Shown here: positions 36,779-46,838 of the stretch, piece by piece
Layout: each line of letters starts with the position of its first letter
How positions within the stretch are numbered: the first letter of the stretch is position 1
Origin: Novimethylophilus kurashikiensis
Lineage (GTDB): Bacteria; Pseudomonadota; Gammaproteobacteria; Burkholderiales; Methylophilaceae
Assembly: GCF_003112435.1 (NCBI RefSeq)
Contig: NZ_BDOQ01000003.1
Coordinates: 680,549 to 744,548, forward strand
Direction of reading: 5' to 3'
Length of the DNA: 64,000 nucleotides
Position numbers and translations under genes: made by a program
The notes under the pieces: generated by a model
What the model saw: only the letters and a program-made list of their open reading frames with translations
Told to the model about the DNA's origin: nothing
Databases searched by the model: none

Positions 36779-37243
36779 ATGAGCCAGAACAAGAAATTGC
36801 CCGTCAATCGCATCAGCATCTCGCTCCCGGACGAATTGCAGTCCGAGCTGGATGCGATGGTGGCGAGCCGCGGCTTCGAAAGCCGCTCGCAAGCCATCAA
36901 CGACATGTTGCGGCAGCATCTGGTTGAGCACAAACGCCAGACGGGCGACCAAGTCATGGTGGGCACCATCACCATTCTTTACGACAACCGCACGCGCGGC
37001 TTGCAGAAGACATTGGCCGATTTGCAGTACCGCAACCTCGACGAGGTGATCAGCTCCCTGCACGTGCATTTGATGAACAACCAGACCATGGAAGTGATCC
37101 TGGTGCAGGGCCCGGCCGAAAAGGTGCAGGCCATTGCAGATGAGATCATCACACAGCGCGGGGTGATTACAGGACGGATGCAGCTCATGGCGGCGCTGAT
37201 TCCGCCGGTGCATCCGCTAGGAGGAAAGAAGGAAGAAACATGA
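36779..37243 (+). CDS. NikR-like CopG-family regulator
   Basis: A 154-residue regulator. The ribbon-helix-helix domain (about residues 8-50) reads RISISLPDELQSELDAMVAS and RSQAINDMLRQHL, followed by an ACT-like C-terminal domain as in NikR. Of the nickel ligands of E. coli NikR, the LHVH pair is kept. The preceding His and the Cys are replaced (LQYRNLD and HLMNNQTMEV), so nickel sensing is doubtful. It is encoded between the glutamine-synthetase-like gene and the DUF1989 genes and may bind the palindrome at 31683. Confidence 0.85.
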   Translation: MSQNKKLPVNRISISLPDELQSELDAMVASRGFESRSQAINDMLRQHLVEHKRQTGDQVMVGTITILYDNRTRGLQKTLADLQYRNLDEVISSLHVHLMNNQTMEVILVQGPAEKVQAIADEIITQRGVITGRMQLMAALIPPVHPLGGKKEET

Positions 37244-37965
37244 CGAAACCGATCGACAAACACTTGTGGGAAGAGCTGGTGCCCGGCGGCAACCACTGGT
37301 CTGGCATCCTGCGCCGAGGCACGGCATTGCGCCTGACCGACCTGGTAGGCGGCGCTAACGTCTCCGCGCTGTTTTACAACCAGGAAGAAAAACTGGAACG
37401 CTACAACATGCCGGATACCTTGAAGGCACAGCACACGGCTTTTCTCACCACTGGCAACGTCTGCTATTCGGACATGGGACGCGTACTGTGCTCCGTCATC
37501 GACGACTCCGTGGGCTGGCACGACACGATTTGCGGCGTGACCGACAGCACCGCCATCGAGGCCAAATACGGCAAGGCTAATTTCCAGTCGCGTCGCAACG
37601 ATATGTACCGCAGCGGCAAGGACGGCTTGTTGATTGAACTCGGCAAGTGGGGGCTAGGCAAGCGCGATCTGGTTGCCAACGTCAATTTATTCAGCAAGGT
37701 CACGGCAGACGAGGAGGGCGTGCTGCACTTCCAGTCGGGCCATAGCCCGGCGGGTTCGACCGTGGATTTACGTTTCGACATGAATGTGCTGGTGGTGCTC
37801 TCTACCGCACCGCATCCGCTGGACCCCAAGCCGGAATACAAACCGGGTGCAGTGAAGCTGACGGCCTACCACGTGGGTGAAGCAACCGCTGCGGATGTTT
37901 GCCGGAATTCCTGCCCGCAGAACCAGCGCGGTTTCATCAACACCCAGCGTTTTTACGCTTGCTGA
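37240..37965 (+). CDS. DUF1989 urea-carboxylase-associated protein (longer type)
   Basis: A 241-residue protein of the DUF1989 family, beginning near LWEELVPGGNHWSGILRRGT. It carries GRVLCSVIDDSVGWHDTICG, QSRRNDMYRSGKDGLLIELG and a Cys-containing end CRNSCPQNQRGF. Two such proteins together form carboxyguanidine deiminase (CgdAB) in organisms with guanidine carboxylase, converting carboxyguanidine to allophanate. The start overlaps the regulator by 4 nt. Confidence 0.85.
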   Translation: MTKPIDKHLWEELVPGGNHWSGILRRGTALRLTDLVGGANVSALFYNQEEKLERYNMPDTLKAQHTAFLTTGNVCYSDMGRVLCSVIDDSVGWHDTICGVTDSTAIEAKYGKANFQSRRNDMYRSGKDGLLIELGKWGLGKRDLVANVNLFSKVTADEEGVLHFQSGHSPAGSTVDLRFDMNVLVVLSTAPHPLDPKPEYKPGAVKLTAYHVGEATAADVCRNSCPQNQRGFINTQRFYAC

Positions 37966-37976
37966 GGAGTTAAGCG

Positions 37977-38624
37977 ATGTTGACCGAAAGCAAGCTGCAA
38001 ATCGACAAAGCCGTGCTCGATCAGACCTGCCCTGCAGGCGAACCGTGGATGGGGCTGGTGAAGAAAGGTCAAACCTTCCGCATCCTCGATCTCGAAGGCA
38101 ACCAGGCGGTGGATACGCTGTTCTATAACGCCGACGACCCGGAAGAGCGCTACAGCGCAGTCGATACTATCCAGCGTCAGGGCAGGCTCTACCTTACGAC
38201 CGGATCGGTCCTCTATAGTACCGAAGGCCGGCCCATGCTGACCATTACCGCCGATACCTGCGGCCGTCACGATACGCTGGGCGGTGCTTGCGCGGCGGAG
38301 AGCAACACTGTGCGATACGCGCTGGAGAAGCGCCCCATGCACAGCTGCCGCGACAACTTCATGCATGCCCTGGCCCACCATGATTGCGCCACGCATCGCC
38401 ACATGACCAAGCGCGACATCACCGCCAACATCAATTTCTTCATGAACGTGCCGGTGACGCCGGAGGGCGGATTGACCTTCGCCGACGGCATTTCTGCGCC
38501 GGGCAAGTACGTCGAGATGCGCGCCGAGATGGACGTTGTGGTTCTGGTCTCCAACTGCCCGCAGCTCAACAACCCGTGCAATGCCTATAACCCGACCCCG
38601 GTGCGCATGCTGATCTGGGATTGA
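37977..38624 (+). CDS. DUF1989 urea-carboxylase-associated protein (shorter type)
   Basis: A 215-residue paralogue of the previous gene. It has [75 protein letters not shown] and [18 protein letters not shown]. The His and Cys residues could hold a metal. GAGGAG precedes the ATG. It is expected to act with the longer protein as a two-subunit enzyme. A 24-bp inverted repeat follows immediately after its stop. Confidence 0.85.
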   Translation: MLTESKLQIDKAVLDQTCPAGEPWMGLVKKGQTFRILDLEGNQAVDTLFYNADDPEERYSAVDTIQRQGRLYLTTGSVLYSTEGRPMLTITADTCGRHDTLGGACAAESNTVRYALEKRPMHSCRDNFMHALAHHDCATHRHMTKRDITANINFFMNVPVTPEGGLTFADGISAPGKYVEMRAEMDVVVLVSNCPQLNNPCNAYNPTPVRMLIWD

Positions 38625-38625
38625 G

Positions 38626-38698
38626 GTAGCGCAGGCGGCCTCGCCTGCATCGAAGAAATCGAAACAGTCATTGCTGCAGGCGAGGCCGCCTGCGCTAC
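38626..38698. repeat. REP-like inverted repeat with 24-bp perfect arms
   Basis: The left arm (38626-38649) and right arm (38675-38698) are perfect reverse complements with a core GCAGGCGGCCTCGCCTGC. The loop is 25 nt. It has no T tail. This looks like a mobile palindromic (REP/RAYT-type) element inserted between the second DUF1989 gene and the carboxylase. Confidence 0.8.
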
Positions 38699-38755
38699 AG
38701 GACGGGACGGCCCGTACCGAAGGAAAAAAGCAGGACGGCCTGCTGCAGAGGAAAA

Positions 38756-38884
38756 ATGTTCGATAAAGTCCTGATTGCAAACCGTGGGGACCAGCCGTCA
38801 ATAGACGGCGTAGCGGCGAAGCCAAATTGCCTGATGGCTGCAAGCCATGCAGGCGAGTTCGCCACGGAGACGTACCATGTTTGA
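38756..38884 (+). pseudogene. Truncated second biotin-carboxylase start / possible leader ORF
   Basis: Behind an AGAGGAAAA ribosome-binding site, ATG 38756 opens MFDKVLIANRG, which parallels the start of the real carboxylase ([15 protein letters not shown]) but diverges after 11 codons. The frame continues for 42 residues to a stop at 38882-38884, overlapping the carboxylase start by 8 nt. It is best read as the stub of an earlier carboxylase gene; it may still couple translation into the downstream gene. Confidence 0.6.
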
Positions 38885-41800
38885 AAAAATATTGGTCGCT
38901 AACCGTGGCGAAATCGCCTGCCGCATCATGCGTACGCTGAAACGCATGGGGGTGAAATCCGTTGCTGTCTATTCTGAAGCCGATGCGGGCGCTCGGCATG
39001 TCCTGGAGGCCGACGAGGCCGTCTGCATCGGTCCGGCACCTGCGGCGGAAAGCTATCTCAATGCCGAGCGCATCCTACAAGTCGCCAGGGAGACGGGCGC
39101 ACAGGGCACTCATCCGGGCTACGGCTTTCTTTCCGAGAACCAGTCTTTCGCCACTGCTTGCGAAGCCGCCGGCATCGCCTTCATCGGCCCCACCGCCGCG
39201 CAGATGCGCGATTTCGGCCTCAAGCACACAGCACGCGAACTGGCAGAGGCTAACGGTGTACCACTCTTGCCGGGCACCGGCTTGCTGGCAGACGCAGTGG
39301 AAGCCCAGGCCGAGGCCGCGCGCATCGGCTATCCCGTGATGCTGAAAAGCACCGCAGGTGGCGGCGGCATCGGCATGCGGTTGATCTGGAGTGCCGATGA
39401 ATTCGCGGAAGCGTTCGAGTCGGTGCAGCGCCTGTCCAAGGCCAACTTCAAGGACGGCGGCATTTACCTCGAGAAATACGTGCAGGCCGCACGGCATATT
39501 GAGGTACAGATTTTCGGCGACGGTCAGGGCCAGGTCATCGCGCTGGGCGAACGTGACTGCTCGGTGCAGCGCCGCAACCAGAAGGTGATCGAGGAAACGC
39601 CGGCGCCTAATATTTCAGAATCAGTTCGTACCCGGCTTGCGGAAACGGCGGTACGGCTTGCCTCGGCGATTGGTTACCGCTCCGCGGGCACGGTCGAGTT
39701 CGTTTACGACAATACAAGCGGGGATTTCTATTTCCTGGAGGTGAATACCCGCTTACAGGTCGAGCACGGCGTGACGGAATTGGTCAGCGGCCTCGATCTA
39801 GTGGAATGGATGGTGCGGCTCGCGGCAGGTGAAACACTGCCGCTCGCCAGCTACTTGCATCAGCCCAAGGGCCATGCCATCCAGGTGCGCATTTATGCCG
39901 AAGATGCCAACAAGAACTTCCAGCCCAGCAGCGGGACGCTGACCGAGGCGAGTTTTCCGGAAGACGTCCGCGTCGATACCTGGGTCGTGCGCGGCAGCGA
40001 GGTTTCGCCGTTCTACGATCCCCTGGTGGCCAAGGTGCTGGTGCACGCCGAAAACCGCGAGGCTGCGGTGGCCAAGATGCGGCAGGCGCTCGCGGAAACG
40101 TGCCTGGCCGGCATCGAAACCAATCTCGACTACCTTCGCCAGGTGTTGGCCGACCGCGTGTTTCCGGCAGGCGAGCAGGTCACGCGTTATCTCAACAGCT
40201 TCCATTACCGCCCGACCACTATCGACGTGCTGGAGCCGGGCGTGCAAAGCACGGTGCAGGATTATCCGGGACGGCTCGGCTATTGGGCAGTCGGCGTACC
40301 GCCTTCGGGGCCGATGGATCATCTGGCCTTCCGTTTTGCCAACCGGCTGGTGGGTAACGATGAGGGTACGGCGGCGCTGGAACTGACGCTCATCGGCCCG
40401 ACGCTCAAGTTCAACTGCGAGGCCGTCATTGCCATTGCGGGCGCCGCCATGCAAGCCGAACTGGACGGAGAGGCTTTGGCGCTATGGCAATCGCATGCGG
40501 TCAAGGCCGGCAGCGTGCTGCGCCTCGGTCGTATCGAAGGCGCAGGGTGCAGAGCATATCTTGCCGTCAAGGGTGGTTTTGACGTGCCCGAATATCTGGG
40601 CAGCAAGTCGACGTTTACCTTGGGCCAATTCGGAGGGCATGGTGGGCGTACATTAAGAGTCGGCGACGTGCTGCATCTGGCTGATGCTGTTTCGGCGTTG
40701 CCGGAAGCTGCATTGCTGCCGCCAGCGCTGATGCCTGACTACACCCATGCCTGGGAAATCGGCGTGCTCTATGGCCCGCACGGCGCGCCAGATTTCTTTA
40801 CCGACGCCGACATTGAAATGTTCTTCTCGACCGATTGGGAAGTGCACTACAACTCCAACCGCACCGGTGTGCGCCTCATCGGGCCGAAACCGGAATGGGC
40901 GAGGGCGGACGGCGGCGAAGCGGGACTGCATCCTTCCAACATCCACGATAATGCCTACGCCATCGGTACGGTGGATTTCACGGGCGACATGCCGGTGATC
41001 CTGGGACCGGACGGTCCCAGCCTGGGCGGTTTCGTCTGCCCGGCGACCATTGTGCAGGCCGAGTTGTGGAAGATGGGGCAGTTGAAGCCGGGCGATACGG
41101 TGCGTTTCAAGCGCCTGAGCCAGGCCGAAGCGTTGGCGCTGGAAGAAGCGCAGGATCGTGCTGTGCGAACGATGCAGCCGGAAACCAAACCGGTCTTCGC
41201 CGGCCATGCCGAAACCAGCCCCATCCTCGATCGTATCGCCGCCACCGAGCGCCAGGTCGGCATCGTCTATCGGCAATCCGGCGATAAGAACCTGCTGGTG
41301 GAATACGGTCCGCTGGTGCTGGATCTCAACCTGCGGTTCCGCGTGCATGCCTTGATGCAGTGGCTGGAAAAACAAGTCATCCCGGGCATCATCGACCTCA
41401 CGCCAGGTATCCGCTCGCTGCAAGTGCATTACGACAATCGCAAGCTGCCCGTGGGGCGCTTATTGGATATCCTCATCCAGGCCGAGCGCGAGTTGCCGGC
41501 AGTGGAGGACATGGAAGTGCCGACCCGCATCGTGCACCTGCCGCTGTCCTGGGACGATGCCGCGACGCAGCTGGCGATCGAGAAGTACATGCAATCGGTA
41601 CGCAAGGATGCACCGTGGTGTCCGAGTAACATCGAGTTTATTCGTCGCATCAATGGCTTGAGCAGCGTGAAGGACGTGAAGAAGATCGTGTTCGACGCGA
41701 GCTACCTCACGCTGGGCCTGGGCGACGTGTATCTTGGTGCTCCGGTCGCTACACCGGTCGATCCGCGTCATCGCCTCGTCACCACCAAGTACAACCCGGC

Positions 41801-42479
41801 CCGCACCTGGACGCCGGAAAACGCGGTGGGCATCGGCGGGGCTTATATGTGCGTCTACGGCATGGAAGGCCCCGGTGGCTACCAGTTCGTCGGCAGAACA
41901 TTGCAGATGTGGAACCGCTGGAACCAGACCGCCGATTTCCGCGACGACAAGCCGTGGCTGCTGAGATTTTTCGACCAGATCCGCTTCTATCCGGTCTCTG
42001 CGGAAGAGTTGCTGCAAATCCGCGAGGATTTCCCACGCGGCAAGTTCAAGCTCAAGGTCGAGGAGCAGGTGTTCAGCCTGCGCGAATACAACCGCTTCCT
42101 CGCCGACAATGCCGAGACGATTACTGCCTTCAAATCCACTCAGCAAGCCGCGTTCGAGGCCGAGCGCGATCGCTGGATTGCCACCGGTCAGGCGCATTAC
42201 TCCAGCGATCACGATGTGGCGGGGGCCGCCGCAGATACCGAACTCGACCTGCCGCCCAATAGCCGTGCAGTGGCATCGCATGTTGCGGGCAACCTGTGGC
42301 AGGTGAAGCTGCAGCCGGGCGACCGGGTGAAGCAGGGCGATGCGGTGGTGATCGTCGAATCGATGAAGATGGAAATTACCGTGGCCGCACCCAGCGACGG
42401 CACGATTACTCACGTGTTCTGCCAGGAAGGCGGCCAAGTCGCCGCTGGACAGGATCTGTTCGTGATTCAACAGGATTGA
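38877..42479 (+). CDS. Biotin-dependent urea/guanidine carboxylase
   Basis: A 1200-residue multidomain ATP-dependent carboxylase. Residues 1-about 445 are biotin carboxylase ([47 protein letters not shown]). About 465-770 is the AHS2/KipA-like domain ([20 protein letters not shown]), and about 800-1020 the AHS1/KipI-like domain. The end carries a biotinyl domain with [10 protein letters not shown]. It adds CO2 to urea or guanidine. The two DUF1989 genes favour guanidine. The start at 38877 matches the family N-terminus. Confidence 0.92.
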   Translation: MFEKILVANRGEIACRIMRTLKRMGVKSVAVYSEADAGARHVLEADEAVCIGPAPAAESYLNAERILQVARETGAQGTHPGYGFLSENQSFATACEAAGIAFIGPTAAQMRDFGLKHTARELAEANGVPLLPGTGLLADAVEAQAEAARIGYPVMLKSTAGGGGIGMRLIWSADEFAEAFESVQRLSKANFKDGGIYLEKYVQAARHIEVQIFGDGQGQVIALGERDCSVQRRNQKVIEETPAPNISESVRTRLAETAVRLASAIGYRSAGTVEFVYDNTSGDFYFLEVNTRLQVEHGVTELVSGLDLVEWMVRLAAGETLPLASYLHQPKGHAIQVRIYAEDANKNFQPSSGTLTEASFPEDVRVDTWVVRGSEVSPFYDPLVAKVLVHAENREAAVAKMRQALAETCLAGIETNLDYLRQVLADRVFPAGEQVTRYLNSFHYRPTTIDVLEPGVQSTVQDYPGRLGYWAVGVPPSGPMDHLAFRFANRLVGNDEGTAALELTLIGPTLKFNCEAVIAIAGAAMQAELDGEALALWQSHAVKAGSVLRLGRIEGAGCRAYLAVKGGFDVPEYLGSKSTFTLGQFGGHGGRTLRVGDVLHLADAVSALPEAALLPPALMPDYTHAWEIGVLYGPHGAPDFFTDADIEMFFSTDWEVHYNSNRTGVRLIGPKPEWARADGGEAGLHPSNIHDNAYAIGTVDFTGDMPVILGPDGPSLGGFVCPATIVQAELWKMGQLKPGDTVRFKRLSQAEALALEEAQDRAVRTMQPETKPVFAGHAETSPILDRIAATERQVGIVYRQSGDKNLLVEYGPLVLDLNLRFRVHALMQWLEKQVIPGIIDLTPGIRSLQVHYDNRKLPVGRLLDILIQAERELPAVEDMEVPTRIVHLPLSWDDAATQLAIEKYMQSVRKDAPWCPSNIEFIRRINGLSSVKDVKKIVFDASYLTLGLGDVYLGAPVATPVDPRHRLVTTKYNPARTWTPENAVGIGGAYMCVYGMEGPGGYQFVGRTLQMWNRWNQTADFRDDKPWLLRFFDQIRFYPVSAEELLQIREDFPRGKFKLKVEEQVFSLREYNRFLADNAETITAFKSTQQAAFEAERDRWIATGQAHYSSDHDVAGAAADTELDLPPNSRAVASHVAGNLWQVKLQPGDRVKQGDAVVIVESMKMEITVAAPSDGTITHVFCQEGGQVAAGQDLFVIQQD

Positions 42480-42487
42480 AACCGGCC

Positions 42488-43870
42488 ATGACGCTTAATT
42501 TGAATATCGCCGCACTCCGCCGCCGCTACCTCGACGGCAGCCTGACGCCTAAACAACTGGTAGAGGATGTGGACGCCGCCATCGGTAGCGAGGACGTGCA
42601 TCACATCTGGATACGCCGCCTGAGCCATGAGGAAATGCTGGCTTATGCAATGGCGCTGGAAGGCAAGAACCCGGCCGATTACCCGCTTTACGGCATTCCG
42701 TTCGCCATCAAGGACAATATCGATCTCGCCGGCATTTCTACCACCGCAGCTTGCCCGGATTTTGCATACGTTCCAGAAAAAAGCGCCACAGTGGTGCAGA
42801 AACTCATCGACGCAGGCGCCATTCCGGTGGGCAAGACTAACCTTGATCAATTTGCCACAGGGCTGGTCGGCGTTCGTTCTCCCTACGGTGCGGGTCGTAA
42901 CGCCTTCGACCCGGACTATATTTCGGGCGGATCGAGTGCCGGTTCGGCGGTAGCCGTGGCGTTGGGGTTGGCAAGTTTCAGCCTTGGGACAGATACAGCG
43001 GGCTCCGGACGTGTACCGGCTGCCTTTAACAACCTCGTCGGCCATAAGCCGACTTGCGGGTTGTTAAGCACATCCGGCGTGGTGCCGGCGTGTCGCACGC
43101 TGGATTGCGTCTCCATCTTCGCGCTGACATCTGATGATGCGGCGACGGTGCTGGAAGCGGCACAAGGTTTCGATGCCGCCGACCCTTATTCGCGTGTTGT
43201 CGAAAAGCCTTCATCCATCCTTGGCAGTGGTTTCAAGTTCGGTGTGCCCAAGCCGGAGCAATTGGCGTTCTTCGGCAATCCCGATACGCCGCAATTGTTC
43301 AAGGATGCGGTCGAGCATTTGCGCGCCATTGGAGGTGAGGAGGTGGAAATCGATTTCCAGCCTTTCCTCGATACGGCGAGGCTTTTGTACGAAGGACCGT
43401 GGGTGGCCGAGCGATATGCGGCGATACGCGAATTCATCGAAAACCAACCCGATGCAATGTTCCCCGTCACACGTCAAATCATCGGCGGTGCGGTGAAGTT
43501 TTCGGCGGCGGATACCTTTACTGCACTGTACCGGCTGAAGGCCATGCAACGACTGACGGCAGGCGTGTGGGACGACGTTGATGTCATCGTCACCCCGACA
43601 GCGGGAACGATATACCGCATAGAAGAAGTCGGGGCCGACCCGGTCAAGACCAATTCTAACCTTGGCTATTACACCAATTTCATGAACCTGCTCGATCTAT
43701 CTGCAGTGGCCATTCCCGCCGGGTTCCAGGCAAACGGCTTGCCGTTTGGGATAACGTTGTGCGCCCCGGCGTTCAACGATGCACGATTGCTGAATTTGGC
43801 AGCACGTGCCACAGCAGGGCAGAAGCGGTTTGGGATATTGGAACAACAAAAGACGGAGCTGACAGCATGA
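42488..43870 (+). CDS. atzF: Allophanate hydrolase, amidase domain
   Basis: A 460-residue amidase-signature enzyme hydrolysing allophanate. The Ser-cisSer-Lys triad is in GIPFAIKDNIDLAG (Lys), ISGGSSAGSAVAVA (cis-Ser) and GTDTAGSGRVPAA (nucleophile Ser). Full-length AtzF is about 600 residues; the C-terminal domain here is a separate gene overlapping by ATGA. The ATG at 42488, 8 nt after the carboxylase stop, is chosen. A longer frame inside the carboxylase is rejected. Confidence 0.93.
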   Translation: MTLNLNIAALRRRYLDGSLTPKQLVEDVDAAIGSEDVHHIWIRRLSHEEMLAYAMALEGKNPADYPLYGIPFAIKDNIDLAGISTTAACPDFAYVPEKSATVVQKLIDAGAIPVGKTNLDQFATGLVGVRSPYGAGRNAFDPDYISGGSSAGSAVAVALGLASFSLGTDTAGSGRVPAAFNNLVGHKPTCGLLSTSGVVPACRTLDCVSIFALTSDDAATVLEAAQGFDAADPYSRVVEKPSSILGSGFKFGVPKPEQLAFFGNPDTPQLFKDAVEHLRAIGGEEVEIDFQPFLDTARLLYEGPWVAERYAAIREFIENQPDAMFPVTRQIIGGAVKFSAADTFTALYRLKAMQRLTAGVWDDVDVIVTPTAGTIYRIEEVGADPVKTNSNLGYYTNFMNLLDLSAVAIPAGFQANGLPFGITLCAPAFNDARLLNLAARATAGQKRFGILEQQKTELTA

Positions 43871-44271
43871 CCGAAATCCGCATGGTCCGCGTTGCCGTAT
43901 GCGGCGCCCACATGAGCGGCTTGCCGCTTAATAGCCAATTGACCAGTATCGGCGGAAGGCTTGTAGCCAAGACTACAACTTCACCAAGCTACCGTTTTTA
44001 CAAGCTTGCCGGGTTTATCCCGCCGCGCCCCGGATTATTGCGTACTGGACGCGGCGGTACGATAGAGCTGGAAGTATGGGAAGTGCCGGTGACCGAATAC
44101 GGTGCGTTCGTCGCCGCTATTCCCGCACCGTTGGGCATCGGCACGATTGAGCTTGCCGATGGCAGTTTAGTGCAGGGTTTTTTGTGCGAGGCCTATGCCA
44201 CGGAAAACGCCGAGGACATCACACATTTCGGCGGCTGGCGCGGTTTTCTGCTGGCCTCGAGCGGAAGCTAA
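43867..44271 (+). CDS. Allophanate hydrolase C-terminal domain protein
   Basis: A 134-residue free-standing version of the C-terminal domain of allophanate hydrolase, with a gamma-glutamylcyclotransferase-like fold. It has VAVCGAHMSGLPLNSQL, PSYRFYKLAG, GTIELEVWEVP and VQGFLCEAYA. In the fused yeast enzyme this domain completes breakdown of the N-carboxycarbamate intermediate. ATGA overlap with atzF suggests equal expression. It is the last gene of the operon. Confidence 0.88.
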   Translation: MTEIRMVRVAVCGAHMSGLPLNSQLTSIGGRLVAKTTTSPSYRFYKLAGFIPPRPGLLRTGRGGTIELEVWEVPVTEYGAFVAAIPAPLGIGTIELADGSLVQGFLCEAYATENAEDITHFGGWRGFLLASSGS

Positions 44272-44344
44272 GCAAGTCTTGAATTAGGGGGCGAGCTGGT
44301 AAATCGTAATGCAGTGATTTGCCGGCGTACCCGTTAACACTCAC

Positions 44345-45088
44345 TTAAAACGGCAAATCCACCATTCGTCCTTCGCGAAAAGGTAAGGTCGAGTGCTGGA
44401 TTAAGCCAATGCCATTTGCTTGCACCCGGCCGAAGGAAATTTCCACGTCTAACCATGCAGTCAACGTGACCAGATCGGGACGGTGTTTCCTGATGGCAGT
44501 TTGCAGGTCTGCTGCCGTAGGTAACGGCGCTGCGCGGTCGCGGGTGAACATGAACCAGTTCCCAGCCATGAGCCAATAAGCAGGCACTTCCCGGTCATCG
44601 GCTAATTTCATTGTCGTTTTTAAGCTGGCGATGCGGCCAGCGCTCTCCGGCAGCATTTCCCACACTTCCAGATATTCGACATCCACGCCGGTTTCGATCA
44701 GCTTGTCCCGACCTTCGAACTGCATCCGACCGATATCGCGCATACCGTTCTCGGGTTGGTAGTCGATCTCACGATGCCATTGGCATAGGTCGCCCTCGAC
44801 TGCCGTCATCCCGGCAAAGCCCTGTTGCAAGGCGAGCCAATTGAGGTGTTGCTCCGTCATCCGGGATAGCGATGGCACATCGAAAGCCGGGCGACCTGCA
44901 GGTACACGAATATCGCCATGCAAATGCTCGGTTTGCAGCCAGAACACTAGGCTGGTGTCGTCTCTACCCATGGAGGTTTCCAATCTTCGACGCTGCCATA
45001 CACCGATGTATTCCGGAGGAACGGGCGCAAGAGGGTGAATTGTGTGGCGTAAATAAGACAGTTCACTGGCCATGGCAAAAAATTTCAT
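44345..45088 (-). CDS. Conserved hypothetical protein
   Basis: A 247-residue soluble protein I cannot assign. It has no signal peptide or membrane helix. Visible blocks are PLAPVPPEYIGVWQRRRLET, VFWLQTEHLHGDIRVPAGRP, LCQWHREIDYQPENGMRDIG and AYWLMAGNWFMFTRDRAAPL, giving a beta-rich, lipocalin-like impression. The start at 45088 (MKFFAMASEL) or 45073 lacks a clear ribosome-binding site, and the longer frame to 45220 is unlikely. It is convergent with the urea/guanidine operon. Confidence 0.55.
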   Translation of the reverse strand: MKFFAMASELSYLRHTIHPLAPVPPEYIGVWQRRRLETSMGRDDTSLVFWLQTEHLHGDIRVPAGRPAFDVPSLSRMTEQHLNWLALQQGFAGMTAVEGDLCQWHREIDYQPENGMRDIGRMQFEGRDKLIETGVDVEYLEVWEMLPESAGRIASLKTTMKLADDREVPAYWLMAGNWFMFTRDRAAPLPTAADLQTAIRKHRPDLVTLTAWLDVEISFGRVQANGIGLIQHSTLPFREGRMVDLPF

Positions 45089-45304
45089 TAAGTAAGCAAG
45101 CGGGATTGCAGCCCTAAATCCCAAACAAAGGGCATGCGCTCCGGGATGGTGCGATGCGGCCGTTAAACAAGCTGTGCGGCGGTTGCTATCGACGGCTTCG
45201 AGGCATCGTCTCATTCGCAAGCAAAAAATTCACCACGCGATTGAGCCTTGGAATCCCCCCCAATGGGGCGGGCTGATTAAAAGAGGGCGTTTGCTTGGAA
45301 GAAA

Positions 45305-45321
45305 TGCACCGAAAGCGTGCG
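45305..45321. promoter_or_regulatory. NtrC-like site upstream of the porin-glnK-amtB genes
   Basis: TGCACCGAAAGCGTGCG matches the NtrC consensus TGCACC-N5-GGTGCA at 10 of 12 positions. It lies about 100 bp upstream of the sigma-54 promoter. The rest of the 405-bp gap before the porin shows nothing else I can name. Confidence 0.6.
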
Positions 45322-45416
45322 AATTTGCATAACAGGAACCCATCTAGATTGCGTTTGCTTAGCTCTCTTCAGAAAGATAGCATCGCAGTGACCTGTTTTA
45401 TATGGGTTTTAATCTT

Positions 45417-45432
45417 TGGCATAGGTGTTGCT
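45417..45432 (+). promoter_or_regulatory. Sigma-54 promoter of the porin-glnK-amtB genes
   Basis: TGGCATAGGTGTTGCT matches TGGCAYRNNNNTTGCW at every position. The start site would be near 45443, 51 nt before the porin gene. Confidence 0.85.
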
Positions 45433-45493
45433 TAGAACAAGTGCTCATTTTGTTTCAAGTTTTAAAACAGCTTTTTACTAGAAAGGAAAAGAT

Positions 45494-46411
45494 ATGCATA
45501 AGAAGTTAATGACCCTCGCCGTTGCGAGCACGTTTGCAGCGCTCTCCGGTGTGGCAATGGCTGAAGATGCCGCTCCAGCAGCAGCGGCTCCGGCTGCTGA
45601 AGCAGCTGCTGCCGCACCTGCTCCCGATTGGACCTTCCCGGCCAGCATCTCCTTCGTAACTGATTACATCTTCCGCGGTCAGTCCCAAACCTGGGGCAAG
45701 CCGGCTGCACAGTTTGGCATCGAAGCAGACCATAAGTCCGGTTTCTATGCAGGCTTCGCTGCTTCCAACGTAAGTGATCAGTGGCTGCCTGGTGCTAACC
45801 TGGAAACTGACTTCTACGGTGGCTTCCGTGGTGCTGTTCCTGCTGTTTCCGACGTGAGCTTCGACGTTGGCGGTATCTATTACTACTATCCAGGCGCTAA
45901 CTGGAGCGATTCGGGTTTCAACCCCCCGACTTGCCCGAGCTGCAACACCAAGTCCAAGTCTCTGAATACCTTTGAAATTTATGGTGCCCTAACGTACAAG
46001 TGGCTGACCGTGAAAGCGGGTACTACGTTGACTGACTACTGGGGCTGGGACAATAACAACTCTGGTGTTGGCGGCGGTTTCAACGGCAACCTGAACGCTG
46101 GTGTTAAGCCTGGCGGCGACACCAAGGGTTCTTACTACTACGAAGCCGATGCTGCGTACGAAGTGGTTCCAACCTGGACGATTTCAGGTCAAGTTGGTCG
46201 TCAGATCATTTCTGATTCCAATGGTTTGGACATCACGTATTACAAGGCAGGTATTACCAAGGCTTTCAACGGTGGTTGGTCTGTTGGTGCGTTCTACTCA
46301 GGCACCAACGAACCCGATGCTTACAAGGACTTTTTGAGCTTGCGTAACACCACCTCGAAGTCTGATATCGCAAAGGATACCGGCTTCATCACGTTGACCA
46401 AGAGCTTCTAA
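45494..46411 (+). CDS. TorF-family putative porin
   Basis: A 305-residue outer-membrane beta-barrel of the TIGR02001/TorF type. It has a signal peptide cleaved near AMAED, then an Ala/Pro-rich linker. The family N-terminus ASISFVTDYIFRGQSQTWGK and alternating aromatic strands follow, ending VGAFYSGTNEP...TLTKSF with a terminal Phe. AGGAAAAG precedes the ATG. Such porins often stand before glnK-amtB and may let small nitrogen compounds through the outer membrane. Confidence 0.88.
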   Translation: MHKKLMTLAVASTFAALSGVAMAEDAAPAAAAPAAEAAAAAPAPDWTFPASISFVTDYIFRGQSQTWGKPAAQFGIEADHKSGFYAGFAASNVSDQWLPGANLETDFYGGFRGAVPAVSDVSFDVGGIYYYYPGANWSDSGFNPPTCPSCNTKSKSLNTFEIYGALTYKWLTVKAGTTLTDYWGWDNNNSGVGGGFNGNLNAGVKPGGDTKGSYYYEADAAYEVVPTWTISGQVGRQIISDSNGLDITYYKAGITKAFNGGWSVGAFYSGTNEPDAYKDFLSLRNTTSKSDIAKDTGFITLTKSF

Positions 46412-46465
46412 GACGTTTTGGCACTACCCGGCAGGCTGGATGAGCACCCAACTTGCCGGTTCTAA

Positions 46466-46828
<363 letters not shown>

Positions 46829-46838
46829 GGGGCTCGAT

